Below, one piece after another: positions 1 to 9,522 of a stretch of DNA of 64,000 nucleotides; the first letter of the stretch is position 1; every line of letters begins with the position of its first letter. A model generated the notes under the pieces. That model searched no databases. It saw nothing but the letters and a program-made list of their open reading frames with translations, and was not told the origin of the DNA. Source of the stretch: Vallitalea okinawensis (lineage in GTDB: Bacteria > Bacillota > Clostridia > Lachnospirales > PQDH01). The position numbers and the translations under genes were made by a program. The stretch spans positions 182,902 through 246,901 of the forward strand of contig NZ_PQDH01000008.1 in assembly GCF_002964605.1 (NCBI RefSeq). Direction: 5' to 3'.

Positions 1-433
1 TAACACCTGGAGCTGTTTTTAAAATTTGTAAAGACGGTCTTAAAACATTAGCTGTAGAATTACAAGCACCAGCAACCATACCATCTGCAATACCTTTTTT
101 AACCATCATGACACCAAAGTAAAGCGGATCTTTTAATAAATCAGTTGCCTTTTCTTTATCTACACCTTTGTGTTTTCTTAATTCAACTAGAGTCTCAACA
201 AAACTGTCGAAGTCATCATAGTTTTCTGGATCAAGGATAGTAGCTTTAGAAATATCTAACCCCTCAGCTATTTCCATTACTTTACCTTCTGATCCAACTA
301 AAATTACATTTGCAATTTGCTCTTTCAAAATTTTATCTGCTGCTTCAACAGTTCTTCTGTCATAAGCCTCCGGTAAAACTATTGTTTTTTTAGAAGCTTT
401 CGCTCTAGCTTTAATGCTCTCTAAAAAGTTCAC
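1..433 (-). CDS. pta: Phosphate acetyltransferase, N-terminal part (cut by window edge)
   Basis: The first 144 codons of an enzyme that interconverts acetyl-CoA and acetyl phosphate, normally paired with acetate kinase in acetate fermentation in the cytoplasm. The visible protein has the Pta N-terminal pattern: a KKTIVLPEAYDRR segment near the start, then VILVGSEGK, and further on GMVAGACNSTANVLRP. The rest lies before base 1. I place the start at GTG 433 because GGGGAA lies 9 nt upstream; an in-frame ATG eight codons earlier has no ribosome binding site. Phosphate butyryltransferase is a less likely alternative. Confidence 0.9.
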   Translation of the reverse strand, partial: MNFLESIKARAKASKKTIVLPEAYDRRTVEAADKILKEQIANVILVGSEGKVMEIAEGLDISKATILDPENYDDFDSFVETLVELRKHKGVDKEKATDLLKDPLYFGVMMVKKGIADGMVAGACNSTANVLRPSLQILKTAPGV

Positions 434-493
434 TTTAAATATTTCCCCTTTCAACATGCTGAAATATACATAATTTCTCCAACCAATAATTTT

Positions 494-522
494 ATTATAA
501 ACAAAATGTTCATTGTATACAA
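494..522 (-). promoter_or_regulatory. Sigma-A-type promoter for pta
   Basis: On the minus strand there is TTGTAT (517-522), a 17-nt spacer and a perfect TATAAT (494-499), about 60 bp before the pta start codon. This is inferred from consensus match and position. Confidence 0.65.
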
Positions 523-686
523 TACCCAATAGATAAAATGATTAATTTTTTTTGTTTTATCGATAGAATAATTTAAGGTTTAAGGTTATAATATAAAAGA
601 AATACATAGGCTTTATAATTCCTTTAAAATTAATATAAAAAATTTTAATTTGACAAATACATACTAAACTACTCGAGGTGCAATAG

Positions 687-1946
687 ATGAAAATAGTTGG
701 TTTAATTACAGAATATAACCCTTTTCACAACGGACATTTATATCATTTAAATAAATCAAAAGAAGTAACAGGAGCAACATATAGTATCGCAGTTATGAGT
801 GGTAACTTTGTTCAAAGAGGTTGTCCTGCTTATGTTAACAAATGGGTTCGTACGCGTATGGCTCTTGAATCTGGGGTGGATATGGTTATAGAAATACCTA
901 CTTATTATTCCACTGCAAGTGCAGAATTATTTGCTATGGGATCTATTAGTTTATTGAACGCGACAGGTATTGTCGATTATGTATGCTTTGGAAGCGAAGC
1001 TGGTGAAATCGACTTCATCAATCATGTTGCAACAATTTTAGCTAATGAGTCAGAAAACTATCAAAAGGTTCTCAAAAAACACTTACATTCAGGTGATAGC
1101 TTTGCAGTAAGTCGTACAAAATCACTTTATCAGATCATGCAATTAACTTATGAAATGGAATACTCCTTTGATGATTTTAAAAATCTATTATCTGCTCCCA
1201 ATAATATTTTAGGTATTGAGTATATCAAATGGCTTAAAAGATTGAATAGTAACATTAAAGCCGCAACAATTCAGAGAGTGTCTACTGGTTATCATGATCA
1301 AAGTGTAGCTTCTGATATTGCTTCTGCTTCTGGGATTCGTGAGGCATTAAATAACAACAGTCTTCTAGAAGATATTCGTCATACTATGCCAGATCCTACC
1401 TACCGCCAACTTATAACCGCTTTTGAGGAAGGGTTATGTCCTATTACTTTTGATGATTATTCCACAGCTCTACACTATGCCATAAGTCTATTAGGACCAG
1501 ATCGCATGAAGGATATATTTGAAATATCTGAGGGTCTAGAGAATCGAATTTACAAACACAGTCATAGTCAATTTCTTATATCCGATTTACTAAAAGGACT
1601 GAGTACTAGACGTTATACCAATGCTCGCTTAAATAGAGTATTGCTCAATACTCTATTAGGGATAACAAATGAAAGATTCAATTACTTCCGCTCATTGGGT
1701 GGGCCTCAATACCTAAAAATTTTAGGTATTCGCAAAGAGAGTGATCTTTTATTTAAGATGCTAAAAGAAAAAGCCAAACTCCCTTTGATCACTAATATGG
1801 GTCGTTCTATTGCCAAACTACCTTTCCCTGCTCAAGAAATGCTAAAAGATGAAATTACTTTTAGTGATATATACACCTTAGGTTATAGGAATAAAAAATA
1901 TGTTACAAAAGAATCGGAATTTAAGCACCCATTTATCGTTGTATAA
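687..1946 (+). CDS. tmcAL: tRNA(Met) cytidine acetate ligase TmcAL
   Basis: This 419-aa protein belongs to the family formerly called UPF0348/YlbM. It activates acetate with ATP and acetylates C34 of elongator tRNA-Met (ac4C), in the cytoplasm. The nucleotidyltransferase-type HNGH motif is at residues 14-17, preceded by GLITEYNPF, and the length is normal for the family. The ATG at 687 follows GAGGTG at good distance. It is the only plus-strand gene in the first 10 kb and diverges from pta, an acetyl-phosphate enzyme; a metabolic link is conceivable but only inferred. Confidence 0.93.
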   Translation: MKIVGLITEYNPFHNGHLYHLNKSKEVTGATYSIAVMSGNFVQRGCPAYVNKWVRTRMALESGVDMVIEIPTYYSTASAELFAMGSISLLNATGIVDYVCFGSEAGEIDFINHVATILANESENYQKVLKKHLHSGDSFAVSRTKSLYQIMQLTYEMEYSFDDFKNLLSAPNNILGIEYIKWLKRLNSNIKAATIQRVSTGYHDQSVASDIASASGIREALNNNSLLEDIRHTMPDPTYRQLITAFEEGLCPITFDDYSTALHYAISLLGPDRMKDIFEISEGLENRIYKHSHSQFLISDLLKGLSTRRYTNARLNRVLLNTLLGITNERFNYFRSLGGPQYLKILGIRKESDLLFKMLKEKAKLPLITNMGRSIAKLPFPAQEMLKDEITFSDIYTLGYRNKKYVTKESEFKHPFIVV

Positions 1947-1964
1947 TGGCATTCGTTAATTGAT

Positions 1965-1990
1965 AAAAGCACCCGACAAGGTGCTTTTTA
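1965..1990 (+). terminator. Bidirectional rho-independent terminator between tmcAL and ylbJ
   Basis: AAAGCACC (1966-1973) pairs with GGTGCTTT (1980-1987) around a six-base loop and a T-run follows. A T-rich tail is also present in the other direction, so it can end the convergent ylbJ transcript, whose stop codon overlaps it. Confidence 0.85.
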
Positions 1991-3118
1991 ATCATTTTCA
2001 TGAGCCTTATGTGATGTAATCAAAACTAATAGTGCCCATAGCATAATCAATAGGAGTATCAGTGAAAAATTATCTATTGCTGCCCCAACATAATAATTGA
2101 AATTGAAAGTTGGTACCAGTTCCTCAACGTCAATAAAGTATGGTGTTAAAAAATAAGTCAGTACTGCCGCTATACATCCTTGTAAACATTTAGCCTTCAT
2201 ATAGGAAGTAAAATTAAGTCCAGATCCTTTAATTACACTTGCCGTTTGTGCATGTATGGAAAGCCCGCTCCAAGCAATTAAAAAACTCACAAAACTTAGT
2301 TGAAGTGGTATAAACATGGGCTCCTTCGCTATTAATGAGATACCATTTGTTATTTCAATAAATCCTAAAATAAAAGATTCTAAACTTGTTGTAGACATAT
2401 GAAATGCTTTAAACAAGAAATCTAGGGGTCCTAATAACAAAGATAATATGCCATAGGTTTGAATAAGCTGCATGATGACTGAAAATAGAATTACAAAACC
2501 ACCTATAATGAGCATCAATTCCATACCACTCTTTATACTATTGCCTAGAAGCTTACCAATGTCATACTGCTTACTTTGTTTATGGGGTAGCATTCTTTTA
2601 GGTCTATAACTTTGATGTGGTATCCTAAAGCGAAAAATGAACCCAACACATAGGCTAGATAAAAGATGTGTAAGCAATAGTAAATAGCCTGATTCAGGCA
2701 AACTAAGCATACCTACAGATACCGTCCCAAGAATAAATAGAGGACCTGAGTTATTACAAAAATTAAGTAAATGTTGTCCTTCATCTTTTGATATGTCACC
2801 TTTATCTATTAAATCTACAATGATCTTTGCACCGACAGGATAACCTGATGTTATAGATGATAACCAAATAAATCCAGCACATCCTGGTAGGCAAAAGATT
2901 TTTTTCATTATTGGTTCTAAAAACCTTCCGACAACTTTAAAAAAATCAAGCTCAACAAGTAGATTCATAAGTACTATAAAGGGGAAAAGTGATGGTAAAA
3001 CAGCATTTAACCATAATTCTAAACCATTATGGGCTGCTTCTACAGTTATCTGAGGAAAAATAAAGATTGAAATAACGAATACAAGAATAAAACTAATGAG
3101 TAACGTATATTGACGCAT
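1988..3118 (-). CDS. ylbJ: Sporulation integral membrane protein YlbJ
   Basis: A 376-aa polytopic membrane protein with an N-terminal membrane segment followed by gate-type (nucleoside recognition) domains. Gly-rich helices such as WLSSITSGYPVGAK and NFCNNSGPLFILGT are typical of YlbJ. In Bacillus subtilis ylbJ is a mother-cell (sigma-E) gene needed for heat-resistant spores; the transported substrate is not established. The gene sits downstream of coaD and rsmD, as in many spore formers, separated by the coiled-coil gene. Start ATG 3118 is preceded by AGGAGAG. Confidence 0.9.
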   Translation of the reverse strand: MRQYTLLISFILVFVISIFIFPQITVEAAHNGLELWLNAVLPSLFPFIVLMNLLVELDFFKVVGRFLEPIMKKIFCLPGCAGFIWLSSITSGYPVGAKIIVDLIDKGDISKDEGQHLLNFCNNSGPLFILGTVSVGMLSLPESGYLLLLTHLLSSLCVGFIFRFRIPHQSYRPKRMLPHKQSKQYDIGKLLGNSIKSGMELMLIIGGFVILFSVIMQLIQTYGILSLLLGPLDFLFKAFHMSTTSLESFILGFIEITNGISLIAKEPMFIPLQLSFVSFLIAWSGLSIHAQTASVIKGSGLNFTSYMKAKCLQGCIAAVLTYFLTPYFIDVEELVPTFNFNYYVGAAIDNFSLILLLIMLWALLVLITSHKAHEND

Positions 3119-3191
3119 ATTAAAACCTACTCTCCTGGGACATATCTTGATATACCCTATTCAGTAAAGTAGGTAAATATGCTCTTGACAT

Positions 3192-3731
3192 TTACTTTTT
3201 TTGCTTCTCGTCTGTTTTACTTATTTTCTTAGTATGGACATTCAGTTCTCTTCTATTACTATGTATAACTTTTAACTGATCTACCATGTTTTTCTCGATA
3301 TGTTGGTATTGCTGATTGATGGTCTGCATACTCTTATTTATTTGTTCCTCAAGATTCATGAGCATTTCATCAACATATTCTTTTGCTCCTAAACGCATTT
3401 CTCGTGATACTTTTTTTGCATTTTCAATGATTTGCTCACTTTGCTCATAAGCTTTTCGAGTTATCTCATGTTCATTAACAAGCTTTTCTTTCTCAGATTC
3501 TGCTTCATTACGTGTTAAATCTGCATCTTTTTGTGCCTCAACTAATATTTTGTTACGTTCTTCCATGACCCATTGGGATTGCTTTATCTCATTAGGAAGT
3601 TTTAATCTCAGGTCAATAAGTAAATCATAAATTTCATTTTTTTCTAACATTATCTTACTAGAAAAAGGTACAGTTGCACTATTATCTAAAATCTCTTCAA
3701 TTTGTTCAAGTATCTTTTCTATATTCTCCAT
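3192..3731 (-). CDS. Coiled-coil protein (DivIVA / ATP-synthase-subunit-like)
   Basis: This 179-aa protein is highly charged and almost wholly helical. A predicted coiled coil runs from about residue 45 to 160, with many Glu, Lys and Gln and repeats such as LVEAQKDADLTRNEAESEKEK, the pattern that makes profile searches return V-type ATPase subunit H or DivIVA hits. It has no signal peptide or membrane segment. It lies 9 bp after coaD in the same direction, so it is probably co-transcribed with rsmD and coaD. A scaffold or cell-pole role is a guess; I do not recognise a specific function. Confidence 0.8.
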   Translation of the reverse strand: MENIEKILEQIEEILDNSATVPFSSKIMLEKNEIYDLLIDLRLKLPNEIKQSQWVMEERNKILVEAQKDADLTRNEAESEKEKLVNEHEITRKAYEQSEQIIENAKKVSREMRLGAKEYVDEMLMNLEEQINKSMQTINQQYQHIEKNMVDQLKVIHSNRRELNVHTKKISKTDEKQKK

Positions 3732-3740
3732 TGTAACCTC

Positions 3741-4205
3741 CTATTTAATATATTTAACGATCTCTTCTGGTACTAAATTTTGAAAAGCTCCATCATGCTT
3801 TATAATTTCCTTAACTAATGTTGAACTAATATATGAATAATTGATATTAGTGACTAGAAAAATCGTATCTAACTCAGGATACATATTTCTGTTCGTTTGA
3901 GCCATTTGCATTTCGTATTCAAAATCATTAACACCTCTTAAGCCTCTAATAATTAATTTCGCATCTATTTGACTAGCAAAATCAACTAATAAGCCGTTAA
4001 AAGGTTCTACTCTAATACATTCAATATCTTTCGTAACATCTCTTATCATGGCTATGCGCTCTTCAACTGTAAACATTGGTATCTTAGAACTGTTATTTAA
4101 TACTGCAATGACTAGTTCATCTACTAAATCTACTGCTCTTTTTATTATGTCAAGATGTCCAAGCGTAAGGGGGTCAAAACTACCTGGATAAATACCTCTT
4201 CTCAT
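3741..4205 (-). CDS. coaD: Phosphopantetheine adenylyltransferase
   Basis: CoaD transfers AMP from ATP to 4'-phosphopantetheine to give dephospho-CoA, the penultimate step of coenzyme A synthesis. The protein has 154 aa, close to the usual 160. It begins with the family pattern YPGSFDPLTLGH, with the TxGH nucleotidyltransferase motif at residues 14-17, a conserved RGLR at 87-90 and the second signature ISST at 126-129. It overlaps the end of rsmD by 4 bp, which indicates translational coupling. Confidence 0.97.
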   Translation of the reverse strand: MRRGIYPGSFDPLTLGHLDIIKRAVDLVDELVIAVLNNSSKIPMFTVEERIAMIRDVTKDIECIRVEPFNGLLVDFASQIDAKLIIRGLRGVNDFEYEMQMAQTNRNMYPELDTIFLVTNINYSYISSTLVKEIIKHDGAFQNLVPEEIVKYIK

Positions 4206-4765
4206 CTTACTTCCTCCTGTGACAAAAACGTCATTGTTGTTGTTTTGTATTTCTTCTCTTTATATATGTTAAATCCTTCTTCGCTAATGAAATCTTCGCT
4301 ACTATGCTCAACAATAATAAAACCTTGATCATTTAATAAATGATTATCTCTAATGAGAGAAAGGGACTGATCGATTAAATCACTTTTATATGGAGGGTCC
4401 ATGAATATAATATCAAAGTTTTCTCCTTGATCTCCAAGATACTGAAGTTTATTCACTACATCTCCTTGTACAACTGTTGCCTTATCAAATAACTTAGTTT
4501 TATTTAAGTTTTGTTGAATGCATGCTAAAGCCTCATGATGATTGTCAATAAAAACTACTTTTTTTGCTCCTCTACTTAAGGCTTCTATTCCCATTGCACC
4601 ACTTCCGCTAAAAAGATCTAAGAAAGTAGCACCTGGCAAATCAAAATTTATCATGTTAAATAGTGTTTCCTTAATCCTATCGGTTGTAGGCCTTGTTTTA
4701 TTACCTTCTGGTGTAACCAATTGAATGCTTTTAGCTGTACCTGAAATAACTCGCAAATAACTCAC
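4202..4765 (-). CDS. rsmD: 16S rRNA (guanine(966)-N2)-methyltransferase
   Basis: RsmD methylates G966 of 16S rRNA in the assembled small-subunit head using S-adenosylmethionine. The 187-aa protein shows the N-terminal RVISG segment, the SAM-binding DLFSGSG at 50-56 and the N6/N2-methyltransferase motif DPPY at 123-126. The start is GTG 4765, which gives the normal family N-terminus; its ribosome binding site is weak. It is the first gene of rsmD-coaD-coiled coil, possibly continuing into ylbJ. Confidence 0.95.
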   Translation of the reverse strand: MSYLRVISGTAKSIQLVTPEGNKTRPTTDRIKETLFNMINFDLPGATFLDLFSGSGAMGIEALSRGAKKVVFIDNHHEALACIQQNLNKTKLFDKATVVQGDVVNKLQYLGDQGENFDIIFMDPPYKSDLIDQSLSLIRDNHLLNDQGFIIVEHSSEDFISEEGFNIYKEKKYKTTTMTFLSQEEVR

Positions 4766-4903
4766 CTTATTTCTACTGAAAAATACTTATATTTTGGCTG
4801 GATATTAATCCCTTAGTTTTATAATAAGTTCTTGTCATTGATGTCTAAGTTCATTATGGAATATTGCTTTAGTTAATAAAGGATTTTATAACCATCTACT
4901 ATT

Positions 4904-4931
4904 ATTTTATATTAAAATGTATAAATGTCAA
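4904..4931 (-). promoter_or_regulatory. Sigma-A-type promoter for rsmD-coaD
   Basis: Minus strand: perfect TTGACA (4926-4931), 16-nt spacer, TAAAAT (4904-4909). It predicts a leader of about 130 nt before rsmD. Confidence 0.65.
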
Positions 4932-4990
4932 CAATTTAGCCAATAATAAAGTTAAATCCCCCATAATACTCTTTTTTCATTTCTCCTCTC

Positions 4991-5070
4991 CTTCTTATTC
5001 ATTATATATGAAAGAAGAATTTATAGTTTTTTTGTAGACGAATGAGTTTATCTCATTCGTTATTTTTTTT
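4991..5070 (+). terminator. Two tandem plus-strand terminator-like hairpins with no plus-strand gene
   Basis: The first hairpin (4991-5019, stem TTCTT/AAGAA extended by TTCAT/ATGAA) is followed by a T-rich tract. The second (5038-5060, perfect 9-bp stem ACGAATGAG/CTCATTCGT) is followed by eight Ts. Both are oriented for a plus-strand transcript, although the flanking genes are on the minus strand. The remainder of 4766-5207 holds the rsmD promoter and nothing else I can identify. Confidence 0.6.
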
Positions 5071-5126
5071 GTAGGAAATTACTACCTCATTTATTTTGAT
5101 ACATTGTTTATTTCCTTTTTAACTTA

Positions 5127-5150
5127 GAAAAAGCCCTTATCGGGCTTTTC
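5127..5150 (-). terminator. Terminator after the SASP gene
   Basis: A short strong hairpin with stem GAAAAGCCC paired to GGGCTTTTC around a 5-nt loop, with a T-run on the minus strand, 58 bp after the SASP stop codon. Confidence 0.8.
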
Positions 5151-5207
5151 CTAAACTTACTGGCTTTTAATTAGTTGTTTAACATTCTAAATACATCTAA
5201 AGTACTA

Positions 5208-5414
5208 TTACTTTGGTGTATATCCGCCAGACATTTCTTGTTCTGCTCTTTCAATCATCTTTTTAACCATATATCCGCCAACATAACCATTTTGAGCAGA
5301 TGTTAAATCACCATTATAACCTTGTTTTAAAGGTACACCAATTTCATTTGCTACCTCATATTTGAATTGGTTTAATGCTTCTCTAGCTTGTGGAACAACA
5401 CTCTTGTTTGCCAT
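5208..5414 (-). CDS. Alpha/beta-type small acid-soluble spore protein
   Basis: A 68-aa DNA-binding spore-core protein that coats and protects forespore DNA and is degraded at germination. It carries the family signature: a VPQAREALNQFKYEVANEIG segment containing the EIG site cut by the GPR protease (residues 24-26), and the C-terminal half with GYVGGYMVKKMIERAE. The ATG follows GGGAGG at normal spacing. It is monocistronic with its own terminator, as expected for a forespore sigma-G gene. Confidence 0.97.
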   Translation of the reverse strand: MANKSVVPQAREALNQFKYEVANEIGVPLKQGYNGDLTSAQNGYVGGYMVKKMIERAEQEMSGGYTPK

Positions 5415-5433
5415 TATATATACCTCCCAAAAG

Positions 5434-5466
5434 TATTATGAAAAGTACTAGTATCTTCTCATTTCA
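5434..5466 (-). promoter_or_regulatory. Possible sigma-G promoter of the SASP gene
   Basis: CATAATA (5434-5440, minus strand) resembles the sigma-F/G -10 CATnnTA, and an AT-rich TGAAATG lies about 19 nt upstream. The spacer is slightly long, so this is tentative; it rests on the type of gene and the -10 match. Confidence 0.35.
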
Positions 5467-5677
5467 GCTAATTACTTATAGTTTTGTAATCAGCCCTTGC
5501 GATAAATACTGTGATTTATCACATTAATAGGATGTGTAGATTTCAACTTATTATAAGTAGTAAATTTTGTTTATATTTCTATATTTTATAAATAAAAACT
5601 ATAAAGGGTCATTAATGAGTATATCCAAAATGAATACTTTTATGTGCCAAATTTCTCTAAATAAAACCATCATTTTT

Positions 5678-7726
5678 CTAAAGTGTAACATAGTTTTCGG
5701 AGTCTTTAAAATACATCTCAATCCGTTTTTTCAAATCCTTATTTGATTCCAGCTCTAAATGAGGATCCAATTTTATGGTCTCTTTAGCAGCCTGCTGTGC
5801 TTCTTTAAGTATGTCCATATTTTCATATATATTCGCTACTTTAAAGTTTGGCAATCCATGTTGTTTGAGACCGAAAACATCTCCAGGTCCTCGTAAACTT
5901 AGATCAACTTCAGATAAACGAAATCCGTCATTTGATTCTGTCATAATCTTCATGCGTTTATTCGTTACTTCGTTTTTTGAATCTGTAATCAATATGCAAT
6001 AAGATTGATGTCTACCTCTTCCAACACGTCCTCTCAACTGATGCAATTGAGCTAAACCAAAGCGCTCAGCGTTCTCAATGAGCATAACAGTTGCATTGGG
6101 AACATTTACACCTACTTCAACAACTGTAGTTGATACAAGTACCTTAATCTCATTATTTGCAAAACGTGATAGGATATCGTTTTTTTCTTTCGCTTTTTGT
6201 TTACCATGTAAATAAGCAATAGGCAAATCAAATACTTCACTTTGCAGGTATTCTGTATATTGAACAACAGCCTTTAAGTCACTTTGTTCATCACTTTCTT
6301 CTACCATAGGACAAATAATATAAGCTTGGCGTCCTTCCTCAACTTGTTCCCGTATAAAACTATAAATACGCTGATGATAGGACTTGTTAACACTATATGT
6401 TTTAATTACCTGTCTACCAGGCGGTAATTCATCAATAATAGAAATATCTAAATCACCATAGAGAATGAGAGCTAATGTTCTTGGAATGGGTGTCGCAGTC
6501 ATAACTAGGATATTTGCCTTATTATTCTTTTCAGCTAATGCAGTTCGTTGCCGCACACCAAATCGATGCTGCTCGTCTGTTATTACTAAACCAAGTGCTT
6601 TAAAACTTAGTCCTTCTTGTATAACAGCATGTGTCCCGATTACCACATCTATTTCACCTGATTCAAGTTGCTCATATATCTTTTCTTTATTCTTCTTTGT
6701 CACTGATCCAACGAGCAGGGCTAAACGAATATTGAAGGGCTCTAGTAATTTGGTAGCCTCTTCATAATGTTGTTTGGCTAAGACTTCAGTTGGTACCATT
6801 AAAGCTCCTTGATACCCATTCTTGACTGTTTGTAATAAACCTAATAATGCAATAATGGTCTTACCGGACCCTACATCACCTTGAACAAGACGATTCATAA
6901 TACCTTTTGATGCTAAATCATCCTTTATCTCTTTCCATACATTATTTTGTGCTTTAGTTAAGCTAAATGGTAATGTTTGAAGGAATCTCATTTCTTCATC
7001 TACAGGATTGAGTATAAACCCTTCTTTTTTATTTGATAAAATATTTTTAATCTGCATAAGACCGACTTGAAGGGTGTAAAATTCCTCAAATACAACCCTC
7101 TTTCTGGCAAGCTCCAAGTTTTCATAATTATCGGGATAATGTATCTGATCGATTGTAAAATTATAAGCCGCCAAATGATATTTTTCTCTTATAAATTCAG
7201 GAATAAAATCAACTAATACGTTACTACTAACGCTTAAAGCCTGTTTTGTAAGACTCCTTACAATCTTTTGAGATAATTTATTGGTTAGAGGGTATAGAGG
7301 ATAGATGGCAGTTGACTCAACTTGCCCGCTCTTAATAAAATCTGGAGATTGCAATTGCATCTGTCCATACTTAAAACTAACCTTCCCTGTAAAATAATTC
7401 TCTTCACCAAGTTTAAGATTATTTTTCATATAGCTTTGACCAAACCAGAGTGCAAATATAAAGCCAGTAGCATCTTTTAATTTTACCTTTGTAACCATCA
7501 GGCCTCTTTTTTTTATATTCTGCGGTATTGTACATACTGTAGCTTTAATCGTGACCAGTTCTCCAATGGTAACTTCATTGATTTGCGTCACATTTCGGCG
7601 ATCTTCATACTCTCTTGGATAATAGGTCAGCAGATCACCAACTGTTTCAACCCCAACACGTTTGAAAAGATTAGCTCTTTGCTTACCAACCCCTGATAAG
7701 GTTTCTATGGAACTGTCCCAGCTCAT
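5678..7726 (-). CDS. recG: ATP-dependent DNA helicase RecG
   Basis: RecG remodels stalled forks and branch-migrates Holliday junctions. The protein is 682 aa, full length for the family. It has an N-terminal wedge/OB domain (roughly 1-200), Walker A GDVGSGKT at 283-290, the DEQH box at 384-387, and helicase C motifs including STTVVEVGVNVPNA and the QLRGRVGRG segment. Start ATG 7726 follows GGAAGTG. It lies downstream of fakA, as in Bacillus, but a terminator separates the two. Confidence 0.97.
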   Translation of the reverse strand: MSWDSSIETLSGVGKQRANLFKRVGVETVGDLLTYYPREYEDRRNVTQINEVTIGELVTIKATVCTIPQNIKKRGLMVTKVKLKDATGFIFALWFGQSYMKNNLKLGEENYFTGKVSFKYGQMQLQSPDFIKSGQVESTAIYPLYPLTNKLSQKIVRSLTKQALSVSSNVLVDFIPEFIREKYHLAAYNFTIDQIHYPDNYENLELARKRVVFEEFYTLQVGLMQIKNILSNKKEGFILNPVDEEMRFLQTLPFSLTKAQNNVWKEIKDDLASKGIMNRLVQGDVGSGKTIIALLGLLQTVKNGYQGALMVPTEVLAKQHYEEATKLLEPFNIRLALLVGSVTKKNKEKIYEQLESGEIDVVIGTHAVIQEGLSFKALGLVITDEQHRFGVRQRTALAEKNNKANILVMTATPIPRTLALILYGDLDISIIDELPPGRQVIKTYSVNKSYHQRIYSFIREQVEEGRQAYIICPMVEESDEQSDLKAVVQYTEYLQSEVFDLPIAYLHGKQKAKEKNDILSRFANNEIKVLVSTTVVEVGVNVPNATVMLIENAERFGLAQLHQLRGRVGRGRHQSYCILITDSKNEVTNKRMKIMTESNDGFRLSEVDLSLRGPGDVFGLKQHGLPNFKVANIYENMDILKEAQQAAKETIKLDPHLELESNKDLKKRIEMYFKDSENYVTL

Positions 7727-7811
7727 TTATTCACTTCCTATCTAAGTATTGAATTAGAAGTCAAATTCAATATGTATCCTTAATTATATAAATTTAATCA
7801 TACAGCGATAT

Positions 7812-7837
7812 AAGAAAAGCCAGCGATTAAGCTGGCT
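7812..7837 (-). terminator. Terminator after fakA
   Basis: AGCCAGC pairs with GCTGGCT across a 6-nt loop (7818-7837), with a TTTTCTTAT tail on the minus strand, starting 12 bp after the fakA stop codon. Confidence 0.85.
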
Positions 7838-7848
7838 CAAATAATTTC

Positions 7849-9480
7849 TTATTCTACTGAGAATATATAATAATATAATGGTTGCCCACCATAATGTACT
7901 TCTACTTCACACTCATCATATTCTTCTTCAAGATAATCAGCAATCTGCATAGCATCTTCTTCTGAAACGTCTTCACCATAATAAATGGTAATGAGTTCAC
8001 TATCTTCATCGATAAGTTTATCAAACAAATCTTTAGTTGATTCTTCTAATCCCTTACCAACAACCATGATCTTATTATCACCAATACCTAGAATATCATC
8101 TTTTTCAATTTCCTTATCATCAATCATGGTATCCCTAACAGCAAATGTAACTTGACCTGTATGAACATCATCAAGACAGTCTTTCATATTATCATAATTA
8201 TTTATTGCAGAACTATTTTCATCAAAATTAATCAAAGCAGCTATCCCTTGAGGAATCGATTTAGAAGGAACAACATGTAAAGCTTTCCCTTCCACTAATT
8301 TAGCAGCTTGATCAGCAGCTAAAATAATATTCTTATTATTAGGTAATATAAAGACGTCTTTAGCATGTACTTGATCGACAGCTTTTAAAATATCTTCTGT
8401 ACTAGGATTCATGGTTTGACCACCTTCAATAATGTAGTCAACGCCTAAGCCCTTAAATATTTCTTTCAGCCCTTCTCCAATGGATACCGCTATAAAACCA
8501 ACATCTTTTAGTTCAGTTGGTTGAACGGTTTCATTTTCATCTATATTCAATTGACTTTCATGTTGTTCACGCATATTGTCTATTTTAATGTTCGTTAGTT
8601 GTCCATACTCTAAACCTTTTTGTAAAGCATTTCCTGGGTCGTTTGTATGTACATGAATTTTAATAATGTCATCATCACAAACAACAACCACTGAATCCCC
8701 GATACTTTCTAAGAAGTCTCTAAATTGTAACTCCTCTTGAAACTCTTTATTTGTGTTGATAATAAACTCAGTACAATATCCAAACTTAATATCCTTTGGA
8801 TCAATCATTTCTTGTGGACGAGCTTTTTTAACAGGTGCTTCTTCAACAATTAAATTCTCAATTTCTTCACCTTTAAGCACTGCTAAAGCACCTTTAAGAA
8901 TAAATAATAATCCCTGACCACCAGCATCTACAACACCAGCTTGTTTTAAAACTGGTAACATATCCGGAGTCTTTTGTAATACTTCTTCTGAATATTTGAT
9001 TGTCTCTTCTAATACGAACTCAATATCGTTAGAATCTAGAGCCAATTGCATTGCTTTTTCTGCGCCCTCACGTGCAACAGTTAATATTGTACCTTCTTTA
9101 GGTTTCATAACAGCTTTATATGCAGTTGCTACTCCTTTTTCAAAGGCATTAGCTAATACTGTTGTATCAATGGACTCTACACCAATGAGACCTTTATAAA
9201 ACCCTCTAAATAACTGGGAAAGAATAACTCCTGAGTTACCTCTAGCTCCTCTTAGAGCCCCTGAGGAAAGCGCCTTTCCAACATCTTCAACCTTATCTGA
9301 TTCAACCTTTTGAACCTCTTTGGCTGCCGCCATTACAGTTAAAGACATATTTGTACCTGTATCACCATCTGGAACTGGAAAAACATTGAGTTCATCTACA
9401 TAATCCTTGTTTTTCTCTAATAAACTTGCTCCTCCAATGATCATTTTCTTAAGCAATGTTGCATTAATGTGCTCACTCAC
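7849..9480 (-). CDS. fakA: Fatty acid kinase A-like DAK2 domain protein (YloV)
   Basis: The family couples ATP to phosphorylation of fatty acids bound by FakB (DegV-type) partners, feeding exogenous fatty acids into phospholipid synthesis. The 543-aa protein starts with a DAK2 kinase domain containing NVFPVPDGDTGTNM (about residues 32-45), the Mg-nucleotide site. A middle and a C-terminal DegV-like domain follow, the latter ending with an acidic EEEYDECEVEVHYGGQPLYY segment typical of YloV. The Asp23 gene lies 42 bp upstream in the same orientation, the conserved yloU-yloV pair. No fakB is in this window. Confidence 0.9.
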   Translation of the reverse strand: MSEHINATLLKKMIIGGASLLEKNKDYVDELNVFPVPDGDTGTNMSLTVMAAAKEVQKVESDKVEDVGKALSSGALRGARGNSGVILSQLFRGFYKGLIGVESIDTTVLANAFEKGVATAYKAVMKPKEGTILTVAREGAEKAMQLALDSNDIEFVLEETIKYSEEVLQKTPDMLPVLKQAGVVDAGGQGLLFILKGALAVLKGEEIENLIVEEAPVKKARPQEMIDPKDIKFGYCTEFIINTNKEFQEELQFRDFLESIGDSVVVVCDDDIIKIHVHTNDPGNALQKGLEYGQLTNIKIDNMREQHESQLNIDENETVQPTELKDVGFIAVSIGEGLKEIFKGLGVDYIIEGGQTMNPSTEDILKAVDQVHAKDVFILPNNKNIILAADQAAKLVEGKALHVVPSKSIPQGIAALINFDENSSAINNYDNMKDCLDDVHTGQVTFAVRDTMIDDKEIEKDDILGIGDNKIMVVGKGLEESTKDLFDKLIDEDSELITIYYGEDVSEEDAMQIADYLEEEYDECEVEVHYGGQPLYYYIFSVE

Positions 9481-9522
9481 ATTAAGTACCTCCTAACAAG
9501 AAACTAAGACTGTGTAATGTAA

